A stretch of 11,816 nucleotides of DNA, taken from an uncultured Bacteroidia bacterium. Its GTDB lineage: Bacteria > Bacteroidota > Bacteroidia > Bacteroidales > Prolixibacteraceae. Under the pieces are notes generated by a model. It saw nothing but the letters and a program-made list of their open reading frames with translations, was not told where the DNA came from and did not search any database. Of the stretch, positions 1 to 8,359 are shown piece by piece; position 1 is the first letter of the stretch; every line of letters starts with the position of its first letter. The stretch spans positions 1 to 11,816 of the forward strand of contig CAIOOC010000695.1 in the NCBI GenBank assembly GCA_903859795.1, written 5' to 3'. Position numbers and translations under genes: made by a program.

Positions 1-40
1 GTCTGTCGCCAGTGCAAAAATTTCCCGCACGCGCAAGTAC

Positions 41-1551
41 ATGCGTCGTTCACTGGCACTTCTTATAGTATCCGGATGCAATAAAAAACTGGATTCGCTC
101 GCCGAAAACCGCACGTATACCGGAGGAACCGATTATACCATAACCAGCAATATGATCCAGCCCTATATGGAGTTTATTCACGTCTCAACGGTATCGGATG
201 GAATATCTTTCCCTTACTTACCGTACGCGGAGATGATGTAAACAAAGGTGGACTCGGGGATCAGTCGCCATTGGGAGATATTGATAACTATCATTATGAC
301 AATACTTACTGGATGCTTGATGCTGACTGGCAGGAATTATTCGGAAACATAATCACGGCCAATTCGGCAATGGAACAAATCGCTCTGTATAAGAAAAATG
401 CCCCTAATGGCGCGCCTTTAGCCGATCAGTACATAGCCGAAGCGCAGGTGATGCGTTGCTGGTGGTTATTTTGGGCCAGCCGTGCCTGGGGAAGTATCCT
501 GATTCCGCCCAGTTCAGATCCATCGGTAATGTTTACTGTGAAACTTTCCTCCAAGGATAGTGTGATGGCCTACATTTCATCCAGGATGGATGAAGCGATC
601 CCTAACCTACCCGATAAGCGTCCAAATCAGCGCACCGATATTCCGGGAGGATTAACAAAATATACTGCGCTTGCTGTTAAGGCGTTAGCAAATCTCGAGT
701 TAAAAAAATATCAGGTTGTGGCCGATGCAACAGGCAAGATCATTCAGGGAGGACTATTTTCTTTGGAACCTGATTTCTATAACCTCTTCAAACTTAAAGG
801 GAAGTTAAATAGTGAAAACATCTGGGAATTGAATTTTACCGATTTTGGCACGCCGTCCGGAGACTCTTATAATTATCTGTGGGATTTTTTCGGACCTCAG
901 AGCTGGACTCCTAAAGTATCCACTGCTGGTGGCGGATGGGGATTTTGGGAACCGAGTTTTAAATATGTAAAATTCATGCTTGACAGAGGTGAAAACGTAA
1001 GGCTTGAAACAACAGTACTATTTACACAGGCGGGAATTGATTCCTTAAAGAAAGTTGCACCCCAGTATGCCAATTCACTCCCTTCATTTGTTTCAAATAC
1101 AACACGCGACGGAGATACTTTCAATAACGGATCGCGTCAGGTGTTTTATTCCGGTAAAATGTATTTGCCTTCTGATATGCTGACTACGGGACGTACTTCC
1201 TATTCTTCCAATAAAGATTTTCCGATTATCCGGTATTCGCAAATTCTTTTAATGTATGCCGAAGCGCTGACTCAGGGGGCCACGGGATCAGCCGGAACAG
1301 CCGATGAAGCTGTGAACGCAGTAAGGTTGCGGGCAGGTTTGACCTCAATATCAGGTGTTACCAATGCCCAGGTAATGGATGAAAAGTTCGCTGAATTAGC
1401 CACCGAATGGGGTGACCGTTATTATGATATGGTTCGCCTTGGCAATACAACCGCATTAAGTTATGACGGGCGGACATTTACTTCAGATAAAACCTTTCTA
1501 CCCTATCCGTTGGCTGAGACGGATGTGCTTCCTCAATTATTAACAAAGTAA
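41..1551 (+). CDS. SusD-like outer-membrane nutrient-binding lipoprotein, frameshifted
   Basis: This is a SusD/RagB-family lipoprotein, which caps a SusC TonB-dependent transporter and helps pull glycan fragments into the cell. Reading starts in one frame at 41 with a short lipoprotein signal (MRRSLALLIVSGC, lipobox VSGC, Cys13). It moves to the next frame near 169: upstream the protein reads ...IQPYM, downstream GVYSRLNGIGWN, as a SusD should. One G appears to be missing from what should be ATGGGA at 167-171. Joined, the product is about 503 residues, normal for the family. SusD signatures downstream include an AEAQVMRCWWLFWASRAWG helix, DFPIIRYSQILLMYAEAL (about 393-410), AVNAVRLRAGL, and ELATEWGDRYYDMVRLG near the end. 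The first frame stays open to position 2, so the real start could lie outside the window. As sequenced, a product from the in-frame ATG at 271 would lack its export signal. Sequencing error and a true pseudogene both remain possible. Confidence 0.88.
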
Positions 1552-1578
1552 ACCTATATTGATTAAAAATGATATAAG

Positions 1579-3360
1579 ATGAAAAAAATTAAATACTTAT
1601 TAGCAGTTCTCGTAGGCATTGTATTTACAACTGCGTGCCAGAATGGTTATATAGATTCGATTAAGGCAATTGCTGCCGGATCAGATGTGGCAGCACCTGT
1701 TGTAGTTGTTAGCTATCCTGCGGAAGGGGTGAAGATACAGGTTCCCACACTATTGGCTTCTATCAATATCCAGTTTGTAGCAACCGATGACATCGAACTG
1801 AAATCGATTTCTGTGTTGTTGGATGGAACCGAGCTTACCAGTTACAGCAGTTTCAAGGATTATCGCCGGGCTGTAGAGGCATACCAATATGACAAAGTGT
1901 CTAATGGAGTTCATGTCCTTGATATAAAGGCTACTGACATGTCCGGGAAGGTCACTGACAAAATAATAAATTTCGAGAAAAAGCCCCCTTATACACCAAT
2001 TTTCGCTGGGGAGCTCTTTTATATGCCTTTCGATGGTGACTATGTAGACAAGGTTAGTTTCACTGCTGCAACAAAAGTTGGAAGCCCAGGGTTTGCAGGA
2101 GAAAGTCTTAAAGGATTAAATGCCTATGCAGGAGCCTCCGACAGCTACCTGACATTCCCTCTGTCAGGGTTGAAAAACAATGAATTCTCTGCCGAGATGT
2201 GGTATAAATTGAATGCTGTACCCGACCGCGCCGGGATTATAGCTATTAGCCCTTCAGGAACTACCGATGCTACTTTTGATGCAAGCAGGACAAAAGGGTT
2301 ACGGTTTTTCCGTGAAGCTCCGGACGGAACACATCAGAGATTTAAGCTAAACGCCGGATCGGGCAGCTCGGAATCGTGGTTTGATGGCGGTTCAAAGGCC
2401 GATGTTCCAAATAATATTGGCCAATGGGTTCACCTGGCATTTACTGTTTCCGGATCACAGTGCGTAGTCTATATCAATGGTGATGTAGTTAGTCAGGGAA
2501 GCTTTCCGGGCATTGACTGGACTGGATGTGAATCAATTTCAATTGGGTCAGGCGCACCAAACTTTGTAACCTGGGGACATAAGTCAGACAATAGCTTCTA
2601 TGATGAACTCAGAATTTTCAATAAAGCGCTTACCCAGTCTGAAGTGCAGGCCATTATTCAGCATGATTCCCCATATGTTCCAAAATATAGCGGCGAGGTA
2701 TTTTATATGCCGTTTGAAGGAAACTATACCGATATGGTTTCGAATACGGAAGCTACCAAGGTAGGATCACCAGATTTTGCCGATGGCAAAAAAGGGAAAG
2801 CCTATGCAGGGGCAACAGATTCATATCTCACATTTCCTACAACAGCGTTAAAGAATTCAAATTTCAGTGCAGTATGGTGGACCAAGATTAACAACACTCC
2901 CGACAGGGCAGGTATTCTCGTCATGGGTCCTGAAGACAAGACAAATGCCGGATATCCTGCTACACAGAACCTGCGGACAAGCGGATTCAGATTCTTCCGT
3001 GAAGTAGGTGGCGCACCAAATCAACGGTTCAAGTTAAATGCTGCAAATGGCACGGCAGACTCCTGGTTTGACGGAGGTACAAATGCCGATGTTGACCCTT
3101 CAACAGGAAATTGGGTTCATATGGCATTTACAATTTCTGGTACTGAGTGCATTGTATATATTGACGGACAAGTTGTTTCACATGGGGCATTCTCAGGTAT
3201 CGACTGGACGGGGTGTGATCTCCTCCAGATTATGTCAGGGGCGCCACGTTTTACAGAGTGGGGTCATATGTCGGATCTTAGCTTAATGGATGAGCTGCGC
3301 ATATTTAACAAAGCACTTACCCAGACTGAGATACAAACGATTATCAATGATGAGAAATAA
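1579..3360 (+). CDS. Surface glycan-binding lipoprotein with two LamG-type domains
   Basis: This lipoprotein of 593 residues sits right after susD, the usual place of SusE/SusF-type surface glycan-binding proteins, and I infer that role. The signal peptide ends in lipobox TTAC (Cys20). Residues about 40-135 look like an Ig-like beta-sandwich (VVSYPAEGVKIQVP ... NGVHVLDIKATDMSG). Two concanavalin A-like LamG/Laminin_G_3 domains follow, at about 142-366 and 370-593, and they are clearly copies of each other. Both share FYMPF, ATKVGSP, SYLTFP, PDRAGI, RFFRE, QRFKLNA, SWFDGG, GIDWTGC and DELRIFNKALTQ. No catalytic motif is visible, so binding is more likely than hydrolysis. LamG folds bind many polysaccharides, so ligand specificity (beta-1,2-glucan by context) is inference. 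The gene follows susD by 27 bases and was probably transcribed with it. The start ATG gives the lysine-rich signal MKKIKYLL. Confidence 0.85.
   Translation: MKKIKYLLAVLVGIVFTTACQNGYIDSIKAIAAGSDVAAPVVVVSYPAEGVKIQVPTLLASINIQFVATDDIELKSISVLLDGTELTSYSSFKDYRRAVEAYQYDKVSNGVHVLDIKATDMSGKVTDKIINFEKKPPYTPIFAGELFYMPFDGDYVDKVSFTAATKVGSPGFAGESLKGLNAYAGASDSYLTFPLSGLKNNEFSAEMWYKLNAVPDRAGIIAISPSGTTDATFDASRTKGLRFFREAPDGTHQRFKLNAGSGSSESWFDGGSKADVPNNIGQWVHLAFTVSGSQCVVYINGDVVSQGSFPGIDWTGCESISIGSGAPNFVTWGHKSDNSFYDELRIFNKALTQSEVQAIIQHDSPYVPKYSGEVFYMPFEGNYTDMVSNTEATKVGSPDFADGKKGKAYAGATDSYLTFPTTALKNSNFSAVWWTKINNTPDRAGILVMGPEDKTNAGYPATQNLRTSGFRFFREVGGAPNQRFKLNAANGTADSWFDGGTNADVDPSTGNWVHMAFTISGTECIVYIDGQVVSHGAFSGIDWTGCDLLQIMSGAPRFTEWGHMSDLSLMDELRIFNKALTQTEIQTIINDEK
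2002..3357 (+). repeat. Internal tandem duplication encoding two LamG domains
   Basis: Two diverged in-frame copies lie head to tail, about 2002-2670 and 2686-3357, each encoding about 225 residues. More than half of the aligned residues are identical by eye, and the longest shared blocks sit in the C-terminal half. Each copy has one Cys pair spaced 22 residues apart (295/317 and 524/546). The DNA of the copies has drifted considerably, so this is an old domain duplication and not an assembly repeat. Confidence 0.85.
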
Positions 3361-3438
3361 CTTTATTCAAAGTTTCCGGCATTGATAACCAGTTTTAATT
3401 TGTGATGTACTTATAACGTACTTTCCTTGATGGATTTA

Positions 3439-3471
3439 AAGGTTGCCCGGGGTTCAAAACCGGGCAACCTT
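3439..3471 (+). terminator. Perfect 12-bp hairpin between binding and enzyme genes
   Basis: AAGGTTGCCCGG (3439-3450) and CCGGGCAACCTT (3460-3471) pair perfectly over 12 bp around a 9-base loop. The stem is GC-rich, starts 78 bases after the LamG gene stop and ends 40 bases before the next gene. No real T-run follows on the + strand (CTAAAAGAATTCTT), so as a rho-independent terminator it would be weak. It may act as a partial terminator or as an mRNA-stabilising 3' end, giving more transcript for SusD and the binding protein than for the enzymes. That role is inference; the stem is seen directly. Confidence 0.6.
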
Positions 3472-3511
3472 CTAAAAGAATTCTTCTGATCCAGTAATTC
3501 AGGCCCAAAAA

Positions 3512-5170
3512 ATGTCCAAATTTTTTCTCTTAAGTATTTCACTTTTCCTGGTATGGAGTTGTCAGAAGAGTAAAAATATCGCGAATAATCCCATAGCAGT
3601 CTCTTTCATTTACAATTCCCTCACCGTCAACAATATTTCTGAAGGGCTTGAATATAAGGGGTTAAACGATTTTCCTGTTATCAAGATTGTGTTCACTTCA
3701 TCATTGGATCAGGCTTCAGCCGCGACGTCGATAACTATGGCTGATAAAGGCGCACAGAATGTCCCGTTGACGCTGGTATTTGAGAAAAGGGACAGCTCGG
3801 TGACTATTCATCCCACCTCACCTCTTCATTACTTTACAGCGTACACATTCAATGTTTCAAGTTCTTTGAAGTCAAAAGCCGGGGGTTATAACCAAACGCC
3901 ATTCACGCTAAGTTTAAAAACCGGTATTGACTCCACAAATAAATTTCCTGATATCACCAATGACCAACTATTAACACTGGTTCAGAGACAAACCTTTAAA
4001 TATTTCTGGGATTTCGGGCATCCCATATCAGGTTTGGCAAGGGAAAGGAATTCGTCAGGTGATATTGTTACTACCGGAGGATCGGGTTTTGGGCTAATGG
4101 CTATTCCGGCAGCAATTAACCGAAGTTTTATTTCCAGAGCTGACGGGCTGGCACGGTCTAAAAAAATCGTTGATTTTCTTAAAAATAATGCTCAGCACTT
4201 TCATGGGGTCTATCCCCATTGGTTAAATGGTTCAACTGGCGCTGTCGTCCCTTTTTCTGCAAATGACGATGGTGCCGACCTGGTAGAAACTTCGTATCTG
4301 ATGATGGGATTATTGACACTGAGACAATATTTCGATGGATCGGGCACCGACGAAACAGCGTTAAGATCTGAAATTAACGTTCTTTGGGATGCCGTTGAAT
4401 GGGACTTCTTCAACAAAGATGGGGGCAACAAGCTTTTCTGGCACTGGAGTCCGACAAAAAACTGGGTGATGAATATGCCAATACAGGGGTGGAACGAATG
4501 CCTGATCACCTATGTGCTGGCGGCCTCATCAAATACTCATCCAATTGCTAAAATAGTGTATGACAACGGTTTTGCCCGGAATGGAGCAATGAAAAACAAT
4601 AACACTTATTACGGCTATCAACTTCCGCTGGGAGAGACATATGGTGGTCCGCTGTTTTTTGAACAATATTCATTTCTGGGCATAAATCCCCATGGATTAA
4701 CGGATGCATATGCAAATTACTGGACTCAGGTTGTAAACCATACAAAAATCAATCTGGAATATTGCAAGGCAAATCCACGAAAATTCTACGGTTACAGCGG
4801 TGATTGTTGGGGACTTACCGCCAGCGATATCGAGAACGGCTATACTGCCAGTTCTCCAGTCAACGATGTTGGGGTTATCGCTCCTACCGCCGCTATTTCT
4901 TCGATGCCATTTACACCTGCCGAATCACTTCAGGCGTTAAACTTCCTGTACAATAAATTGGGGGATAAGATCTGGGGCCAATATGGCTTTTTTGACGCAT
5001 TTAATTTGGATAGTTTCTGGTTTGCAGATTCTTTCCTCGCAATTGACCAGGGCCCCCAAATAGGAATGATTGAAAATTATCGTTCTGGTTTGCTATGGAA
5101 TTTATTCATGGGCTGTCCGGAGATAAAAACGGGAATGAAAAATCTGGGTTTTCAGAGCCCTAACTTATAG
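3512..5170 (+). CDS. GH144-type (PF10091) beta-1,2-glucanase lipoprotein with Ig-like domain
   Basis: This secreted enzyme of 552 residues probably cuts beta-1,2-glucan at the cell surface. The signal peptide ends in lipobox VWSC (Cys17). Residues about 28-140 look like a Big_5/SbsA-type Ig-like domain (PVIKIVFTSSLD ... HYFTAYTFNVSSSLKSKAGG), probably a spacer from the membrane. From about residue 148 the glycoamylase-like alpha/alpha-barrel domain follows: LLTLVQRQTFKYFWDFGHP, TTGGSGFG, DLVETSYLMMGLLTLRQYF, FWHWSP, GWNECLITYVLAASS, GGPLFFEQYSFLG, DCWGLTASD and APTAAISSMPFTP. Acidic residues D256, E259 and E329 have nearly the same spacing as those I recall being tested in the Chitinophaga pinensis GH144 endo-glucanase. 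Automatic annotation often calls this domain 'glucoamylase', but GH144 members characterised to date act on beta-1,2-glucan. A shared Cys pair (C-x13-C before WGLTAS) may form a disulfide. The family call is firm; substrate and endo mode are inferred from family and context. Confidence 0.87.
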   Translation: MSKFFLLSISLFLVWSCQKSKNIANNPIAVSFIYNSLTVNNISEGLEYKGLNDFPVIKIVFTSSLDQASAATSITMADKGAQNVPLTLVFEKRDSSVTIHPTSPLHYFTAYTFNVSSSLKSKAGGYNQTPFTLSLKTGIDSTNKFPDITNDQLLTLVQRQTFKYFWDFGHPISGLARERNSSGDIVTTGGSGFGLMAIPAAINRSFISRADGLARSKKIVDFLKNNAQHFHGVYPHWLNGSTGAVVPFSANDDGADLVETSYLMMGLLTLRQYFDGSGTDETALRSEINVLWDAVEWDFFNKDGGNKLFWHWSPTKNWVMNMPIQGWNECLITYVLAASSNTHPIAKIVYDNGFARNGAMKNNNTYYGYQLPLGETYGGPLFFEQYSFLGINPHGLTDAYANYWTQVVNHTKINLEYCKANPRKFYGYSGDCWGLTASDIENGYTASSPVNDVGVIAPTAAISSMPFTPAESLQALNFLYNKLGDKIWGQYGFFDAFNLDSFWFADSFLAIDQGPQIGMIENYRSGLLWNLFMGCPEIKTGMKNLGFQSPNL

Positions 5171-5206
5171 GCTTTTATGCATAAATCTTGAACAAAATAT
5201 TAGACT

Positions 5207-6580
5207 ATGAAAAATTATATTCCTTTTCTTTTTCTTGCAGGCTTATTGGTTTTTTGTAGTTGGTATCCACAACCTGATAAAAACAGGATTAAGAGCACGA
5301 AAGAGAATAATAATTCCGCAATTACTGATGATTCATTACTAACGCTGGTTCAATATAATACGTTTCAGTATTTCTGGGACGGAGCTGAACCAACTTCAGG
5401 TCTGGCCTGCGAAAGAATTCATTTAGATGGCGTTTACCCCCAAAATGACAAATCAGTAGTAACAACAGGCGGATCGGGATTCGGAATTATGGCAATTCTG
5501 ACTGGTATCGAGAGGAAGTTTATTACCCGTGAACAGGGCTTTCAGCGGTTACATCACATTGTTGATTACCTCTCAAAAGCAGACAGGTTTCATGGGGCCT
5601 GGCCCCACTGGATCTATGGAGAAACGGGAAAAGTGAAGCCATTTGGAAGGAAAGACAATGGAGGCGATATTGTTGAGACATCCTATTTAATGCAAGGATT
5701 ATTAACAGTCCGTCAGTACTTTGCAAACGGGAATGAGAAGGAGAAATTATTAAGTGCTGACATTGATAAGCTCTGGCGTGGAGTTGAATGGAAATGGTTC
5801 ACAAGAGGTCAGGATGTCCTTTACTGGCATTGGTCCCCTGAATATCTTTGGGAAATGAACTTCCCCATTACAGGGTATAACGAGTGTCTGATTGCCTATG
5901 TTCTGGCTGTTTCATCACCGACATACGCGGCAGACGCCTCAATTTACCACAAGGGGTGGGCCAGAAACGGCGCTATCAAAGGGAAACATCAAAAGTTTGG
6001 CTATCCGCTTACACTCAATCACAATTATGCCGAGAAATCCGGTGGACCTCTTTTCTGGGCGCACTATTCATACCTTGGCCTTGATCCGCATGGACTAAAG
6101 GATAAATATGCAGATTATTGGGAGGAGAATAAAAATCAGACGCTTATTAACCGGGAATGGTGTATTCAGAACCCGAAAAAATTTGCCGGATATAGTACAA
6201 AATGCTGGGGATTGACAGCCAGCTATTCGGTTAACGGATATGCTGCACATCGTCCTGATTCTGCCAATGATCTGGGAGTTATAAGTCCAACTGCCGCGCT
6301 CTCGTCAATTCCTTACACTCCAAAATATTCCATCGAGGCTCTGAAATTCTTCTACTTTGACCTTGGCAACAAAATCTGGGGCAAGTATGGATTCTATGAT
6401 GCTTTTTCGATCCAGAATAACTGGTATCCAAATCAATACCTTGCTATCGATCAGGGCCCCATTATTGTGATGATTGAGAATTACAGAACCGGTCTTCTCT
6501 GGAAACTTTTTATGAGTTGTCCTGAAGTTCACAATGGGCTGCAAAAGCTCGGATTCACCTCACCCACTATCAAAAAATGA
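5207..6580 (+). CDS. Second GH144-type (PF10091) glycoside hydrolase, no Ig-like domain
   Basis: This 457-residue paralogue of the preceding gene starts 36 bases after it. A hydrophobic signal (MKNYIPFLFLAGLLVFC) leads after a short linker into the same domain at about residue 39: LLTLVQYNTFQYFWDGAEP, TTGGSGFGIMAI, DIVETSYLMQGLLTVRQYF, YWHWSP, GYNECLIAYVLAVSS, GGPLFWAHYSYLG, KCWGLTASYSVNGY and SPTAALSSIPYTP. Candidate active-site acids are D154, E157 and E226. The residue before Cys17 is Phe, a poor lipobox, so the protein may be a soluble or membrane-tethered periplasmic enzyme and not a surface lipoprotein. It also lacks the Ig spacer and carries a short insertion (HLDGVYPQNDKS) near the barrel entrance. 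An exo-acting, sophorose-releasing GH144 relative is known from Parabacteroides distasonis, so this copy could trim imported oligosaccharides. That split of labour is inference. The stop lies 4 bases before the next gene. Confidence 0.86.
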   Translation: MKNYIPFLFLAGLLVFCSWYPQPDKNRIKSTKENNNSAITDDSLLTLVQYNTFQYFWDGAEPTSGLACERIHLDGVYPQNDKSVVTTGGSGFGIMAILTGIERKFITREQGFQRLHHIVDYLSKADRFHGAWPHWIYGETGKVKPFGRKDNGGDIVETSYLMQGLLTVRQYFANGNEKEKLLSADIDKLWRGVEWKWFTRGQDVLYWHWSPEYLWEMNFPITGYNECLIAYVLAVSSPTYAADASIYHKGWARNGAIKGKHQKFGYPLTLNHNYAEKSGGPLFWAHYSYLGLDPHGLKDKYADYWEENKNQTLINREWCIQNPKKFAGYSTKCWGLTASYSVNGYAAHRPDSANDLGVISPTAALSSIPYTPKYSIEALKFFYFDLGNKIWGKYGFYDAFSIQNNWYPNQYLAIDQGPIIVMIENYRTGLLWKLFMSCPEVHNGLQKLGFTSPTIKK

Positions 6581-6584
6581 AAGC

Positions 6585-8327
6585 ATGAGGAAAAAGTTAT
6601 ATCTCGCATTTGCGATTGTTATTGTCCTTTGTTCTTTGAGTACTTCGGCACAAAAAACATATTGCAACCCAATAAATCTCGATTACGGTTACTGTCCTAT
6701 TCCGAATTTTACGGAGCAGGGCAAACACCGGGCAACGGCTGATCCTGTAATCGTCACTTACAAAGGAGATTACTATCTTTTCTCAACAAACCAATGGGGC
6801 TACTGGTGGAGCCCCGATTTGAACCATTGGAATTTTGTTTCCCGATCGTTTCTCAAGCCCTGGCACAAAGTTTACGACGACCTGTGCGCACCAGCTGTCT
6901 GGGTACAGAACGATACAATGCTTGTTTTCGGTTCGACTTACTCGGGCAATTTTCCAATCTGGATGAGCACCAATCCAAAAGGTAACGAATGGAAGGAGGC
7001 CATTGATTCGTTGGCGATTGGCGGCTGGGATCCTGATTTCTTTCTGGATGATAACGGAAAGTTGTTTATGTATAACGGAAGCAGCAACACTTATCCAACC
7101 TATGGCATTGAACTCAATAGGAAAAGCTTCGCCCCAGTTGGCACAAGGAAAGAGCTTTTGCTTCTGGACGATGATCGATACGGATGGCAGAGGTTCGGTG
7201 AATATTCTGATAATACTTTCCTTAAACCATTCATCGAAGGTTCGTGGATGACAAAACATAATGGGAAATATTATTTACAGTACGGAGCTCCGGGGACCGA
7301 GTTCAGCGGGTATGCCGATGGAGTTGCAGTTTCAGATAGTCCGCTAGGGTGGTTTACCCATCAATCGATGCCATTCTCTTATAAACCGGGTGGTTTTGTC
7401 CGTGGAGCCGGTCACGGGGCAACTTTTACAGATAATTGGGAAAACTATTGGCATGTAAGCACATTAACGATCGCAGTGAAAAATAGTTTTGAACGAAGGC
7501 TCGGGCTTTGGCCTGCCGGTTTCGACAAAGACGATGTGATGTACTGCAACACAGCCTTTGGTGATTACCCCCTGTTACTTCCCGACGGTAAAGCTGATCA
7601 CTCCCGCGGCCGTTTTTCAGGCTGGATGATACTTAATTACAATAAACCCGTAACTGTTTCCTCAGTATTTGGGGGGTATGAAGCCAACTATGCAGTTGAT
7701 GAAAATATTAAAACTTATTGGTCTGCGGCTACGGGGAATTCAGGCGAATGGATCAGTTCTGATTTAGGAACGGTCTCAACTGTGAGGGCTATTCAGCTCA
7801 ATTATGCCGATCAGGATGCCACATTCCTGGGTAAACAAACAAATATTTTCCACCAATATAAACTTTGGTGGTCGGAAGATGGGGAAAAATGGAAATTGTT
7901 AATTGATAAGAGCAAGAATACATCTGATGTACCCCACGATTATATCGAATTGCCAAAACCCATCGAAGCCCGGTATATCAAACTGGAGAATATCCATGTT
8001 CCGACCGGGAAATTTGCGATCAGTGGTTTGCGCGTATTTGGAAACGGACATGGAGATAAACCCGGTTCCGTTGAGAAATTTGTAGTGTTACGGACCCATA
8101 ATGATAAACGAAGTGCATGGATTAAATGGGCACCCGTAGACAATGCTTACGGATATAACATTTATGTGGGGACTGCCCCCGATAAATTATATAACTGCAT
8201 CATGGTTTATGGCGCTAATGATTATTGGTTTAAAGCCATGGACCGGGAGATTCCCTACTATTTTACAATTGAGGCAATTAATGAAAATGGGGTTTCTATT
8301 CCATCGAAGATTATTAAATCGGAATGA
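6585..8327 (+). CDS. GH43-like beta-propeller glycosidase with discoidin (F5/8C) and FN3-like modules
   Basis: This is a secreted protein of 580 residues. I choose the ATG at 6585 because it gives a clean signal peptide (MRKKLYLAFAIVIVLC ... STSAQ, cleavage after Ala22). An in-frame ATG at 6534 would overlap the previous gene and add polar residues ahead of the signal. Residues about 25-335 form a GH43-like five-bladed propeller with its three acids: D53 in TADPVIVTYKGDYYLFS (base), D149 in GGWDPDFFLDDNGKLFMY (pKa modulator) and E218 in FIEGSWMTKHNGKYYLQY (acid). A coagulation factor 5/8 type C (CBM32-like) domain spans about 341-490 (YAVDENIKTYWSAATG ... ARYIKLENIHVPTG), and an FN3-like module covers about 496-580. 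GH43 enzymes usually remove arabinose, xylose or galactose residues; the specificity here is unknown. It is probably periplasmic or secreted and translationally coupled to the GH144 gene 4 bases upstream. Confidence 0.83.
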   Translation: MRKKLYLAFAIVIVLCSLSTSAQKTYCNPINLDYGYCPIPNFTEQGKHRATADPVIVTYKGDYYLFSTNQWGYWWSPDLNHWNFVSRSFLKPWHKVYDDLCAPAVWVQNDTMLVFGSTYSGNFPIWMSTNPKGNEWKEAIDSLAIGGWDPDFFLDDNGKLFMYNGSSNTYPTYGIELNRKSFAPVGTRKELLLLDDDRYGWQRFGEYSDNTFLKPFIEGSWMTKHNGKYYLQYGAPGTEFSGYADGVAVSDSPLGWFTHQSMPFSYKPGGFVRGAGHGATFTDNWENYWHVSTLTIAVKNSFERRLGLWPAGFDKDDVMYCNTAFGDYPLLLPDGKADHSRGRFSGWMILNYNKPVTVSSVFGGYEANYAVDENIKTYWSAATGNSGEWISSDLGTVSTVRAIQLNYADQDATFLGKQTNIFHQYKLWWSEDGEKWKLLIDKSKNTSDVPHDYIELPKPIEARYIKLENIHVPTGKFAISGLRVFGNGHGDKPGSVEKFVVLRTHNDKRSAWIKWAPVDNAYGYNIYVGTAPDKLYNCIMVYGANDYWFKAMDREIPYYFTIEAINENGVSIPSKIIKSE

Positions 8328-8359
8328 TCAAAATTGTGACCATCAAAAGCTATTAAGCA

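Noticed and set aside
1..40. Possible end of an upstream susC gene
   Set aside because: No frame in these 40 bases gives a recognisable SusC C-terminus, and the frame of susD remains open through it.
3407..3423. Direct repeat GTACTT-x5-GTACTT after the LamG gene
   Set aside because: It is short, and without comparison to other loci it cannot be told from chance.
3512..6580. Reading the two PF10091 proteins as starch-degrading glucoamylases
   Set aside because: The domain name is historical. No GH13, GH15, GH31 or GH97 gene is present, and GH144-like motifs with a GH3 neighbour favour beta-glucan.
6534..6584. Longer start for the GH43-like gene
   Set aside because: It would overlap the GH144 gene and place polar residues ahead of a clear signal peptide; the ATG at 6585 fits better.
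6783..7259. Open frame of 158 codons on the - strand
   Set aside because: It is antisense to the GH43-like catalytic domain, which has all expected motifs in the + frame.
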